Shown here: positions 12,250 to 24,199 of the stretch, piece by piece
Numbering within the stretch: the stretch's first letter is position 1
Layout of the letters: each line of letters starts with the position of its first letter
Origin: Strigamia acuminata
Lineage: Eukaryota; Arthropoda; Chilopoda; Geophilomorpha; Linotaeniidae
Reading direction: 5' to 3'
Length of the DNA: 64,000 bases
Assembly (NCBI GenBank): GCA_949358305.1
Contig: OX442320.1
Location: forward strand, 7,580,259-7,644,258
Made by a program: the position numbers and the translations under genes
Notes under the pieces: generated by a model
Told to the model about the DNA's origin: nothing
What the model saw: only the letters and a program-made list of their open reading frames with translations
Databases searched by the model: none

Positions 12250-12775
12250 CAATGGTAGGTGATTATATTACACTTTTTTTGGTTTTTTTTTTTTTTTTTT
12301 AATTTAATATTTTTTTTTGGGTTTTTTGGTTTATAATTTTTTTTTTATATGGTGGGAAAGGTGAGTGGGGGTTTTGGGTTTTGATGTTTTATAGTTGGGT
12401 TTAAAGGAGTTTGTGGTTGGGGGGTTTCTTGGCCTTGAAGTTGGATGTTTAGGGGGGTTTGGTGGTAGATGTCTGGAATTGTTTAAATGGGTTTTTTGGG
12501 TTGTAATTTTGGGGGTATTGTGAAAGAGGATGGGTTTTTATGTTTTTTTTGCATGGGGTGTTGGATTTGTGCTGTAAAATGAGTCTAAGGTTTTATGTAA
12601 CAGAATTTGTGGTGTTTTTGTTGAGTTTTTGTTGATTTTTTGGTTGGAAATTGATAAGTTAGGATTTTGACGTTGGTTTTGTTTGTTTTTTGTGGTTTGT
12701 GGAGTTTGGATTTTGTTTTTTGTTGGTTTTAAAGTGATTAATTGAGTTTGGAAGTTGTTTTTATTTAAGAAATGC
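12250..12775. other. Strand-asymmetric G/T-rich intergenic stretch
   Basis: The plus strand is composed almost entirely of G and T with very few C over roughly 500 bp, including many GGGTTT/GGTTT runs. No gene is credible in it. The minus-strand ORF at 12538-12777 is only the low-complexity complement. Confidence 0.6.
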
Positions 12776-15700
12776 AATCGGAGATTGATTATAATGGAAT
12801 CATAATAGGTAGGCCTAAGTTTTCTTCTTCTTCTCTAAACTTTCTCTTGAACATTGACCCCGCTCGAGGCCGGTTTAGTCAAGAGATTTACCCCTTAATA
12901 TCTCAACTTCACCTTAGACTTGAATTTATGCCCCAAAGGGACATTATAAAATTTTTTTGTTTAATTTTTTTGTTTTTGGTTTAAGAAGAGTTTAAAAAAA
13001 ATTGTGAACAGTAAAAAGACTAAAAAGGCTTGTACTGTAATATGGAAAATATTTTTATATATATATTTTTTTGATCTATTAAATTAGCTTTTTTTGTTGT
13101 TGTAAACTTTGTTTTCATGGCTTCATTTCAAGGTTAGATTTCGTAATGGCTTCAAACTAGTTGTAATTCTCCCCTGTTTTGTATCTTGATGTGCTTTTTT
13201 TTTGTTTTGGGCTTGTTACTAGTAATTAGGAAATATTTTGATGTAGTAGTGGGAGCATTAAATCCAGACAGAGAGAAGATGCTTGGTTTGATTTAGTGAT
13301 TTCAGAATTTTAATGAAAATTGATGAAAATTGATTAAATATATGAAATAAGAATCTAAAAAAGTGCAAAAAAAATTATTTTTGATATAAAATCATAGATT
13401 TTCATTGGAAAACTGGTTAAAATCAAAACTTAAGTTGCATAATTCGAAATTGAATAGTGGCAAAACCCATAATCGTTATCAAAAAGAATTAATCATGATT
13501 AAAAAGAATTAATCATAATTAAAAAATGATTAATTCTTTCGATTTTGGACAAAAACAAAGTGAGTAAAAGGACGATCTAGGTTTATAATAGCCACGAGGA
13601 AACAACAAGTAGCGAAGTGTTGATTTGCTATTTAATTAAAGTGCTGAATGAATATAAATGATTGGTACTTTGCATAGGAATTAATTGGTATTCAGGGCTT
13701 AATTTTCACACATGGTTATTCGAAAAGTGAATTGAATCGTACATTGCTGCTTTTGGGATATTATTAGTCAGAATTTAATGGAAGGATGAGGTTGAAAAAA
13801 GTGGTTTTGTGTCCTGCTGCTGCTATTTATATTTTGCTAGGGGGAAAGGGAAAACATGTTTGTATACAAATGGCATGGCCAAGTTACCTTGAACTCCACC
13901 AAGTCACATTCTTGAGATAAGAGCGAGGAAAATACAAGAAACTAAAAAATGAAGAAAAATTCGAAATAAACGTTTCATTTGCTTCGTTTGACGCCATTTT
14001 GTGGCGTAGGGGGCGGTGGGGTGTGGAAGGAAAAAGGATGTTTTATTTATTTTTTAGTTTTGTGTATTTTGGTGATTATTATTAGGGTTAATGGTTATTT
14101 GGTGGAAAATCAACATGGCTGGCTGCAGCCTTGTGTTGGCCTTGTGATGTTTGAGGAGGAATTTTTAGTTTTGTAGCCACAACAGAGCATTGACATTGGA
14201 ATGAGAAAAAGGAAAAAAAAAATTGGTTTTATGTTTAAAGTTGTAAAAAAAAATGTTTGTTCGTGTTGAATGCTGAGTATCTAAGGAGAAGAAGGAGGAA
14301 AAAAGTAAATTAAAAAAAAGGGTCATGGGTTATTCACTTGACTTTAAAAAAATAATAATAAAGAAGGAATTATAATGAGTTGAGGTGGAAATTATATAAA
14401 TGTTTTATATTTTTTACGTTTTGATTGAGTTTTTGTGTTAATTTTGGTTTAGTTTTGGTGAAATCGAATGGGTTTGTGGCAATTAAAGGTTGTTTTGATT
14501 TTTATTCACGTACTGATTAGGTTTAATTGATGAAAATATGATTAAAGATGATCCAAAACGTTCCTTCACGTCCACAACATAAATTATATCTCGTGACGAA
14601 AGGGTTAACGAGCCGGGATTTAATTTCATATTTTAATTTTATTATTTTTGTTATTATTATCATTATTTTTTTTTATTATTATTATAAGGTTTGGGTTTGG
14701 TTGGATTTTTTTTTATTTTTTTGTAATTTTTATTTTTATTTTTAAAAAAAAAAATAAGTTTTTGTGGTTTTGAAAATGATAAATGTTGATTTAAAACGTG
14801 CTAGGTGGGTTGTTGAAGTTCAGTTCAAAGGTTTAAATTTAGATTTAGGCTTGACCCTTTGGTACTGAGTGAAATCAGGGGAATAAAAAAGGTTGAACAT
14901 TTTTATTCACTAAGGAAAACGGAAGCTGTGGAGACAAAAGATGGAGTTCACTGATCCATCAGCAGGTCAAAGGGCGAAAAAATTAGATAAAATAAAAAAG
15001 AAATGAAAAAAATTGCTGTGCAGGTGGAAACCAATGAGATTCACGCAGCTCGCTTCTCAAATTGCATTGCATTTTAGGTGAGTTTGAAATGATCGGTTTA
15101 ATTAATCGGTTGGAAAAGGAAATTTGTTTTAATTTTTTTATGCGACTTTGCAACGAGCTGGAATTTAGGTATATACATCGGACAAGCCATAAATAACATC
15201 ATTTATTTGTTATTCATATAATTAATATTTTGCGTCATAACTTAGCAAATTTGTTTTAATATTTTTTTTTATGATTTTTAATTTTTTTTTGGTTGTTGCT
15301 AATAATTATGTAAATGACTGTAAACGAGCGGCGTGTTTTCCGTTGTTGGTTTCCATGGAACTTGTTATATAATCAGTGGGGAAAAAAAGGATTAAGCCCT
15401 GTGGTTAAAACTTCTGAGAATGGACATAGGTACCTGGCACCACTGACTCCATAATGAATTCTTTTAAGGCGCCATTTGCCATTTACCATTTTAATTTTTT
15501 TTTTTTTTTTTTTTTTTAAAAAAGAAATTATAATTTTTAACTTTTTTAAAATTTTTTATTTAGTATTTTTTTTTTTAAAAGTCAATTCATATTCACAGTT
15601 ACTTTGAAAAGTGGTGCCTTGGAACATGAAAACTGCTTTGATCCGCTCTCGTTGGTTTTGTAACCTCGAAAAAAAATTTAAGCAATTTTTTGGAATTGTT

Positions 15701-15980
15701 TTATTTAGTTTTTTTTTTCGATAGAAAAATGAAAATCAGCCTTCAGTTGTGTTGAATATTCAAACTTTTTGCGGTTATGATGTCACATGTAAGTATATTT
15801 TTGAGTTAAACGTTGATTTAGCCTTGAATTAGAAAGGATTTGGATGATGCAAGCAACCACTGAGTTTCTTCTTTTCTTTTCTTTTTTTTTTCTGGTAAGA
15901 ATATGTTTTAAATGATTTTTTCAGAGATAAATATATATTTTTTTATATATCACTTTTACTAAGAAAGAATGAAGGTGAAA
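12776..15980. other. Intergenic AT-rich DNA without a recognised gene
   Basis: I see long poly-T/poly-A runs, (TTA)n-like microsatellite around 14640-14690, and imperfect ATTAATCAT repeats at 13485-13540. No spliced coding sequence joins up. Downstream (left) it ends at the minus-strand poly(A) signal of the VWC gene (AATAAA at about 15982-15987). Confidence 0.5.
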
Positions 15981-16165
15981 TTTTATTTCAATTCATCCAA
16001 AAATATACAAAGAAAGTAAAATGTTTACATGTTTCTCATGAATACAAAAATTGTCACGATATGGCGCCACCATTTAGATTAAAAACAATTTGGGCAAATA
16101 CATGAAGGCCTAGGCCTAAACAATCCATTTGAGCATAATGAGTAGTGAAAATAAGAAATACAAAG

Positions 16166-19100
16166 TTAATTCTCATTTAGGGGATCATAGGAACTGGGTA
16201 CAACTGAGGAAAAAATAGTTTCCATAACAACAGTCCATGGGGATGATGTCATAGTTTCAGTTGTGCTTTGTTGGAAATCAGTGTTTGGTGAATCCTTTTT
16301 TGAGGTTTCCTGATCTGTTTGTGAATGGGTCACCATCACCACTGACTCAGCTTCGCTAGATCCTGCAGTAGATAATGGTGTTTGGGTTTGAAATTCTGGA
16401 GAATTCTCTAATGTTTGTGCTTGGTCATTTCCTGAACTTGCTTCTGTGTTTTCATTCTCCTTTACCAATTCTGTTGGTTCTGGCAATGGTTTTTCATCTT
16501 GCTCAGTTTCTGGAAGGTTTTTTTCTGTTTCTGGTAATGATTTTTCTGTTTCTGGTAATGGTTTTTCTGTTTCTGGTAATGGTTTTTCTGTTTCTGGTAA
16601 TGGTTTTTCTGTTTCTGGTAATGGTTTTTCTGTTTCTGGTAATGGTTTTTCTGTTTCTGGTAATGGTTTTTCTGTTTCTGATAATGGTTTTTCTGTTTCT
16701 GGAAGTGATTTTTCTGTTTCTGGTAATGGTTTTTCTGTTTCTGGTAATGGTTTTTCTGATTCTGGTAATGGTTTTTCTGTTTCTGGAAGTGATTTTTCTG
16801 TTTCAAGAGTAGTGCTTTCTGACACTGGTTTTTCAGGTTCTGCATCAGTCTTTAAGATTGCTTCCTCTGTTGTAACTTGAGAGTTTGTTGCAATTGCCTC
16901 AGTGCTTGCTTCCAACTGTTTCTCAGTGCTGGTTCTTTCTGATAGGCTTCTGACTTCACTTGGTATAATTTCAATTTTGATCACTGAGTCAATAGTATTT
17001 GTTATTGTCTCCTTGGGAGTCGTTTCATTGTCTTCATTGTTAATGGTTGATTTTTCTGTTGCTGATTCATTAATTTCTTTTTCATTCTGAGTTGTTTCTA
17101 GTTTCCTTATGGATGGATGGGTGCCGTATATGGAAAAGTTTTCATTGTGTGTTTGAGGGTTTTCTGTTGTTTCCTCTGGAATTGTCACTGTTGATGTTGA
17201 TTGTGTTGATGAAAAGGAAATTGTGATGTTTTGAGGTTCATCTTGTTCAGCTGGTACTACGGATTCAGCGACTTCTTGCTCTGCCTTTGGTTCAGAGGCT
17301 GTTGATGCATTGCTAACTGAAGTCTGTCCTGTGGTTGCCAATTTTACTTCTGATGCTACTGAACTTGATTCTGTAACTTGTTTAGGTTGTTCTGTTGATG
17401 TTGGCATTTGATCCTGTGTAACATTTTGTACTACGATTGGTGCTTCTTCGGATTGATCTAATAATCCCCGGGGTGCTTCAAATTCTGTTTGGACCGTTGT
17501 TGCTGGAGATTCAACTGGTGATTTGCTAGATACTTCTAAAGGCAATTCTGATTCTGTACTTATTTCCTGAACTCTTTGTGGGTCTTCATTTGTTGTCTTT
17601 TCTGTTTGTTGAGACTCTTGTTTTGAGCTTGTTGTGGACTCTTCACTTGTCTTTTCAGTTTGTTGAGACTCTTGGTTTGAGCTGGTTTTAGACTCTTCAC
17701 TTGTTGCAGGTATTGATTTTCTTTTGTAATGTGGACAAATATTTTCAAGTTCTACTGAAGATTCTGGATACGAGTCGTTAGTTTCTTCCAAAGGTTGAGG
17801 ATTTTCTTCTGGACTGTGGCTTGTTGTTGAAATATCTCGCAATCGTTTTGTTGATGGGTTTAGTTCTTCAGTAGTTGACTCTTCTGATGGCTCAGATGAC
17901 TGTACAGATAAGATGGTTGAATCTTGCAGAATCTGATCTTCATTAGTTTTGTTCTGCGTCAAGCTTTCTTCAGCATTTTTCTCTGATGGACTTATTTCAG
18001 GAATATTTTTTTCACTAGTTACTTCTTTGATAGAATCTGCAAGTTTTTCAGTTGTTTGTTGATTTGGTTCACTTTCAGTTTCTTTTTTCTCTATTGTTGT
18101 GGTTTCAACATCTCTTGGTCTCATTCCATGTTCATTGATGAAGTTCTGATCACTTGGGAAAATAATTGGCCCAGATGGAATAAAGGAATTGTAGTTTTGT
18201 GAATTAATTTGATCTGTTTTTGGTGGTGAAACAGATGAATTACTTTTGCTGTCAAAATCATCCTTTGGTTCATCGGAATTCTGAATTTCATCCGATGGCA
18301 GTAGGGTTACATCTGATGTCACTTCTGGCTGGCCAAATTTATTTTCATCACTGTCAACAGATCTGGCTATTGCTGGAGACAAATGAGTAGTTTTTATGCT
18401 ATTTTCAGTTGTTTCAGGAAGAGTGTCGTTTCTTGTTGATTGAATATCACTTGAATTGTTTTCAGAGATGTTTTTGATTGGGTTCTCTTCTGCTACTACT
18501 TTCTCCAAAGTGGAATTACTTGCATCTGCAATTGAATCTTCTTCTGTTGAGTTTGTACTTGGTGTTGCAGAATATGAATAGGTTTCTGCAGCGACCGATG
18601 TACTATTTTGTTCTTCAGAAGTGTTAAGTTGTGGTGGTAAGATTTCTTCAGTGATTAGTGGACCTGCCTGAGTTATGGTTGGGCCGCCGTCTTCAGAATC
18701 TTCTTGAGTACTTGATTCTGCCAATGTATTTGTGCCATTATTTGCTTCTGGTTTGTTGACTTCTATGTCTACACTAAGTGTGGTTGGAAGAGGAACTTTT
18801 AAATCATTTTCTATGGGTTTTCTCAGCAAGTCATTTGAACCTTTAGCAGGCAGTGGTAAAGAAATGTTTATGGGAACTTGTGGATTTCTTACATCATCGA
18901 CATCATCTTGTAAAACGTTTGGCGAAAAGGTTGCGGTATCAACTATGAGCTGTATACTGTAATTAACTACCATTGTGGTTGGTTCAGAAAGTTGTTTAGT
19001 TATTAAACTGTCTTTGGAAACGTTGCTCAAATCTGTTGATGCAATTTGAATTGTGCTGGTGAAAAATTCTGATGATGTTGCAATTTTCTGAGTACTCAAA

Positions 19101-21377
19101 GGAACGTCTGATGATGTTGCAATTTCTACCGTAGTTGAAGGAACTTTTGATGTTGATTCAGCTTCAAGAGTTGTTTGCATAGGTGCATTGGATGTGGTTT
19201 GATTTTTTGTTGTAATGTTGTTACTTTCAGCAACTAACAAATCATCGGCTGTGTTTTCATCAGCTTCAAGAGGAGTATCTTGTTCTTCGGCTAGTTTTAC
19301 CGGTGGCTCTTCCGTAGACCAAACAATAGTATCGTTTTCATTTCCAATACGGTATACTAGATTGTGCGTTGGCGCATCATCTGAGAATAAAAAGTTTGTT
19401 TATTATTCATTCTAACATCAGAGAAATTATCACCACTGCAGTTTGGGTATAAAAAGGGTTAATACAAAATAATGGATATTCCCACCAAGGGTCAATGAGC
19501 TGAAACTACCTCTACAAGGGAAGACCAATTTCAGATCTAATTGTCTAAAAAAAACTGTTGTCCCAAAGGCAACATCATTATCCAAGGTTGAAAATTAATG
19601 TTTAATTTTGTGCAGCTTTGGGATGTGTTATTAAGATTAACAAAGAAATCAAAGAGCATTATTTACCACATATTACTCTGGGACAACAATCGTCTAATCT
19701 CTTGGCTTTTTGGATACATCCAGTGGGTACTTTCTTGCATTTGATCATTTTGCAAGCAAATCCTGGTGGATGGCAGATGCAGGATTCACATGGGTCAATT
19801 GTTGGAATGAATTCTCCATCGTCATAAGGAGTGCCATCAATTACACATACTATAAAGAAAGAACGAGTGATTTGGTGATTTATCGACGATAAAAAAAAGT
19901 AAAGAATTACCTGAAACATTATACATCTGAGTCACATAAACATCTTCAGCTACATTGAAAGGCGGTGGGCTGTTGCGAACAGGTGCTGAAATAAATAGAG
20001 CTTGTTGAAATTTATGAATGAAATATCAATAATGCATTCAGGTACAAAGTAAAGCGTGTACATGGGTCATTTTGTCGACTCAGGTTTCTAACCGAATTGT
20101 TAACGCAGGGGGGCAAGTACCCTGCTCAGCTTGCGCTCACAGTGCCTTTACTGGGACCCACACAGCGAAAGAGTTAAACAAATCAAACAAATACAATAGG
20201 GGTCTATTCATTTTGTCGCCAATCATTTCAGAGCCGACTATTACTACCGGCAGAAAATTACCGAAACGTATGGAAAATATTTCAATTGTCACACTTTTAG
20301 GTGTTTTTTGTTGCCGATACGTTCAGAAAACCCAGCATTGGCCGATCCTGGGTTTTAATAGTCCGCGGGCCTCTAATACCGCGCGGGCCAAAATTTACAC
20401 GGGTGCGCTATTTACAGATATATGGTAATATCACTTCTAGCGGCATGCCGTATGAAGCCGGGTAGTGTGGTAAGCATTTTGCTGTTAAAAATGATTGGCG
20501 ACAAAATGTTGAGACTTTGTGTGCAATACTATTTGGTATTAAGTTTGATTTTTTTGTTGGTGTAAGGTTTCTGACCTCAATTCCCGCCTACCAAGAGAAG
20601 GTTGAGTTCAGTAGCTGACCAAGAAAGTTCATTCACCATTAACATGCTAAGGGGCATACCTAAAGAGAAAGTCGTTTTTCAGGATTCTTAATTTCTCTTG
20701 CATAATCAAGTTTCTTTTTCTTTCCTCATTTTTTGCATTTTGATTTTGACAGATGGGTTCAGGATATTCGTTTTTTATTTTAACGAGTGGAAGTAAGTGG
20801 CTGCCAGACTGATTTGGTTTTTGATATGAGGAATTAAATGGAAAGAGTAGATATGAAAATGGTGGAAGTACAGTTAGGGCTTGAATATTCAAAGAGAGCA
20901 ATCTCAAAGTAATGAGGAAGAACCAATATCCTGAGTTGAGTTTCTTAGCTGCAGTGATAGAGGAAAAGTACTGAGTGCTTAGGTTGTGGATGTTGTGAAA
21001 GGAATAGAAATTTCATGGTTATCAGTGAAATGAGCCGATGGAAAATCAAAAAGATGGAAATTTCAGGAGTGCTCGGCTAAAAAGAAGTTTGTCGAAGAAA
21101 ATAAATTTGTCAGATATAAAATTCAATGCAAACAACAATAAAGTTATTCTCTTGAAGGTGAGAGTGTATAGAAGGAAAAGAAGAGTTGAACTTGGTAACT
21201 GTCTTTTCCTGTCCTACTTTTGACTGTTATGTCTTTGAATGAATGGCCTTGGCCTTTGTCCTGATTTATATAAATATATATGAGTTGAATTAACTTACAT
21301 GAGTCAACCAGAAGCTCCTGTTCCTTCATCAGGATGAAGAATGTGATTAACAGGTGGATCCTTTGTGACTGGTCCAT
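16166..21377 (-). CDS. Secreted VWC-domain protein with long Ser/Thr/Glu-rich tail and heptad repeats
   Basis: Four coding exons on the minus strand join in phase: 21377-21299, 19985-19911, 19849-19667 and 19380-16166. They encode about 1183 residues. The start gives a hydrophobic signal peptide (MDQSQRIHLLITFFIL...). A single von Willebrand factor C-type domain follows (CVIDGTPYDDGEFIP, then ESCICHPPG and DDCCPRVIC), with its cysteines intact. The remaining roughly 1070 residues are one exon, very rich in Ser, Thr and Glu, with many NxS/T sequons; it is mucin- or proteoglycan-like. Near the C-terminus is an array of about 14 KPLPETE heptads. VWC domains commonly bind BMP-type ligands or matrix proteins; a role here is inference. 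No transmembrane segment is visible, so it is probably extracellular matrix. Confidence 0.8.
16500..16806. repeat. 21-bp coding minisatellite (KPLPETE heptads)
   Basis: About 14 tandem copies of a 21-bp unit (plus strand CTGTTTCTGGTAATGGTTTT plus one T) lie inside the last exon of the VWC gene. Units differ by a few substitutions (Pro-to-Ser, Thr-to-Ser, Pro-to-Asn changes), and no copy breaks the frame. Copy number is likely polymorphic. Confidence 0.9.
20209..20508. mobile_element. MITE-like inverted-repeat element in VWC intron 1
   Basis: A perfect 20-bp terminal inverted repeat (CATTTTGTCGCCAATCATTT at 20209-20228, its complement at 20489-20508) bounds about 300 bp. Matching GTCT/AGAC lies 3 bp further out on each side. 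The interior is GC-richer than the surroundings and carries two imperfect direct copies of TAATAnnCCGCGGGCC-like sequence around 20358-20395. A further partial end, CATTTTGTCG, occurs near 20068 and suggests a longer or nested element. No transposase is encoded. Confidence 0.7.
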
Positions 21378-22192
21378 TTGATAATGAGGTTTGGTACCTG
21401 TTACAGAGAGACACAAATAAATTAGAGACATTTTCCCAGAGTTTTTTTTAATTTTATTGTGTTTAATTCAATTAATTTTTTTTTCTTTGTGGAATTGTTT
21501 CTTCTTTTTGTGCACACAGGAAAACAATTATGTGTGAAGAAAATGGTTAGTTTTTGATGTGTCTAATCCTTTAAGTCTCATCCTTGAAAGAAAGCTGTCA
21601 ATTTTCTTTACCTTGAGTCAAAGTGTAGGCAGGTTTGGCAATTGCAAGTAAAAAATTGGAAATTGAATGTTTTGTGACTTGATGGGTTTTAGGTGATTCA
21701 TGGGAGTAATTCAGGTAATTAGAATTGGATTTTTTGTGTGCTTGCAAATTGCAGGGATGGGAAAGTTGGTTCTTAGAAGACAAAGTTATGACATTCTGTT
21801 CTTTTTTTGTTGAAATAATATTTTAGAATTTATAAGAATCAAAATTAAGTAATAATTTGGTTAAATGAAGGACATGTAGTGGCTGACATATTGCCAAGTG
21901 TGTCAAAGTCATGGAGTGGGTTTTTGTTTCCTGCTTAACAAGTTACTTTAATCTTTAAAGTTACAGTTACACTTTTTTTTGCAGAATTTAAAGTTAGAAA
22001 AATAATAATATTGCCAAAATAACCTTAATTAATTAATTAATTAAAATTAATTAATTAGAAAAACAACTTTTACATAAATTATAAATAATTGAGAGTCGTG
22101 AATGAAATTATATAGAATAATTGATAAATTATAAATAAGATATTGTTTTTTTAAAGAGGTTAAAGAGAAGAAAATGAAAGTGTTCTCCTTAC

Positions 22193-22269
22193 CTGAGCTG
22201 TGGCTTTGACTGATGTGAGGTGAGGAAGCTTCAGGTGAAGTTTACCTCAAGCCCAAGGCCCCTATTTAA
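22193..22269 (-). promoter_or_regulatory. Promoter and leader exon of the VWC gene
   Basis: On the minus strand a TTAAATA element (22263-22269) precedes a putative leader exon ending at 22193 with donor CAG|GTAAGG. The acceptor of the first coding exon is at 21398, and its exon starts 20 nt before the ATG. This is inferred from splice signals only. Confidence 0.4.
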
Positions 22270-22299
22270 GGCTCAGCTCCCTCTGTGCAGGAATAGCAA

Positions 22300-24190
22300 C
22301 TGGAGATGGAAAGATAACATAAAAAAGAGAGAAAAAAATGTGGTTCTACTGACTCATTTTTACTCATTTCAATTGAGGTGGACATTTTTTTTTCTTACTT
22401 TCCCTGTACTTCACTTTTTAAGGTGGGGGAATTTTTTTATTTAACTAATACATGGGAATTAGTCTCTTAGATAAGTTTAAAATTAATTTTTTTTATTTAT
22501 TTGTTTTTCTGGAATGAGTTTTTAGAAACATTAATTAAATTTGAGCATAAAAATTGTTTTATTACATGAAAAATTAATTTATGAATTCATAAAATTTTTT
22601 TTTTTGAAGAAATTTTTTTTTTTATGTTAGCTTAGATTTATTATTCCCCACCTGTTTTATGGGGTTAAAAGATGGCCTTGAAAGTAAAAGTTATTACCCC
22701 CACTGCTTTGATCAGTTTGAGTCCTTGGTAAGTTTAGTTCCCCCACAGAGGGTTCTATGACTTGTACTCCTCCCATATCTCCTTCCAAGGTCCAGTGTCA
22801 AACGTCAAATACGCAGTTGAAAGGGATTAATCAAATTTGTTTTAAAAAATTAAAAGATGAAGAATAATGAGATAAGGGGGAAGAAAGTAAACCATGGGAT
22901 ACTTTGATGAGTTAACGTATTTTGGAAGGGAAAATGATTAAAAGATTGTGAAATAATTGGATAAAATGTTGTAAATGTGGGAAAAATCAAAGATTAGTTA
23001 TTATTTTTATAATTATTAGATTTTATACAATGTAAAATTATATTTTTTTAAACATTGAATGGTATAGAATTTTTCAAATTAGAAATTATGTGTACAAGAC
23101 GATGCGACTTCTTGACATTTAATTCTTTTTTCTTTTCTTTTTGTTATATATTTTTTTCTTTAGTTTTGTGGATTGTCAGATGGCGCCAATGTGGCTTTAG
23201 GGAGATGTTTTTCTATTGAAAATTGAAGGTCAATAACTTAAAATAAACTGTTAATGGAATAGAGTTTGGGAATTGAAAAATTGTTTTTTGTTACTTAATA
23301 ATAAGTTTAGAAATTTAAGGTTTTCTCCCATCACCCTCCTTTACTATTGCTATAATTTTAAGAAATCAATTTTTTCTTGTAATATTTAACATGAAAATGT
23401 AAATTCTTTGGAATCAAATTAATTTCCAATTTAAGCAACTTGTTTCTAAAAAAAAAAAAAAATTACAAGCAAATTAATTATTGAGGAAGTTTTTTTTTAA
23501 TGCATTCATTTGAATTATTGTTGCTTTTCTCCACAAGAGGTCACTGTGCTAAAAATAAATACAAAAATTATTCAAAATAAAAAGGAAAGTTGTTGTAAAC
23601 GTGTTTCCTCATGTAGCCTCCAGATGGCGTGTTTCAGAGAAGGCAAATGACCCATCTTGAAGCTTGGGAGGGCCTCTTACCATTCATTTTTTTCTTAAAC
23701 ATTTACTATTCAGTTTCATCAGGTTTTAATGGCCGCTCATTTCCTTCCTTACTATTGTTATTGTTATAGTGGTTACTGGTTTGAACCCTTGTAACTAATG
23801 TGTGGTTTAAAGTTGTACTTCCACACCACTCCAGATGTGAATAAATGGAATTAAATTGCAGCTTTATTCAACAAAGTATCATTTTGTAATAAGAGATTTT
23901 GGTGGAAGAACAATAATTAGAGATTTAAAGTGCGAGTTTCTTAACCTCAAGGTAATTGTTGGTCATATTACTTTCCCTGTTACCTGGGTTGTAAATCATT
24001 GATCATTTATAGCTGGTTTGAATTATGGATGGCAATGAATTGTGTTGTAAAAAATGGTTGGGAAAGGACTTAAAGGTTAGATTTTATGGCTATAACTGTT
24101 GGAAAGCAATATATTGATAATAATAATGCATTATTTTTATTTTTTAACAAGTATTTAGTAATGATAGTGGTCTTTTTTTGTCTTTAAACA
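22300..24190. other. Intergenic DNA between the VWC and ALKBH2 genes
   Basis: AT-rich, with A/T homopolymers and several AGATGGCG motifs (around 23179 and 23621). It must hold the ALKBH2 promoter and 5' leader, because the first coding exon starts with an acceptor at 24191. I cannot place the leader exon. No other coding sequence is supported. Confidence 0.45.
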
Positions 24191-24199
24191 GGTATTACT

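Noticed and set aside
16375-16880. Plus-strand ORFs of about 145 codons (VSGNGFS / LVMVFLF repeats) in the VWC gene
   Set aside because: Complement of the 21-bp coding minisatellite; the minus-strand frame joins a signal peptide and a VWC domain.
20072-20428. 118-codon plus-strand ORF
   Set aside because: It lies across the inverted-repeat element, starts outside it and has no domain; probably fortuitous in the GC-richer element.
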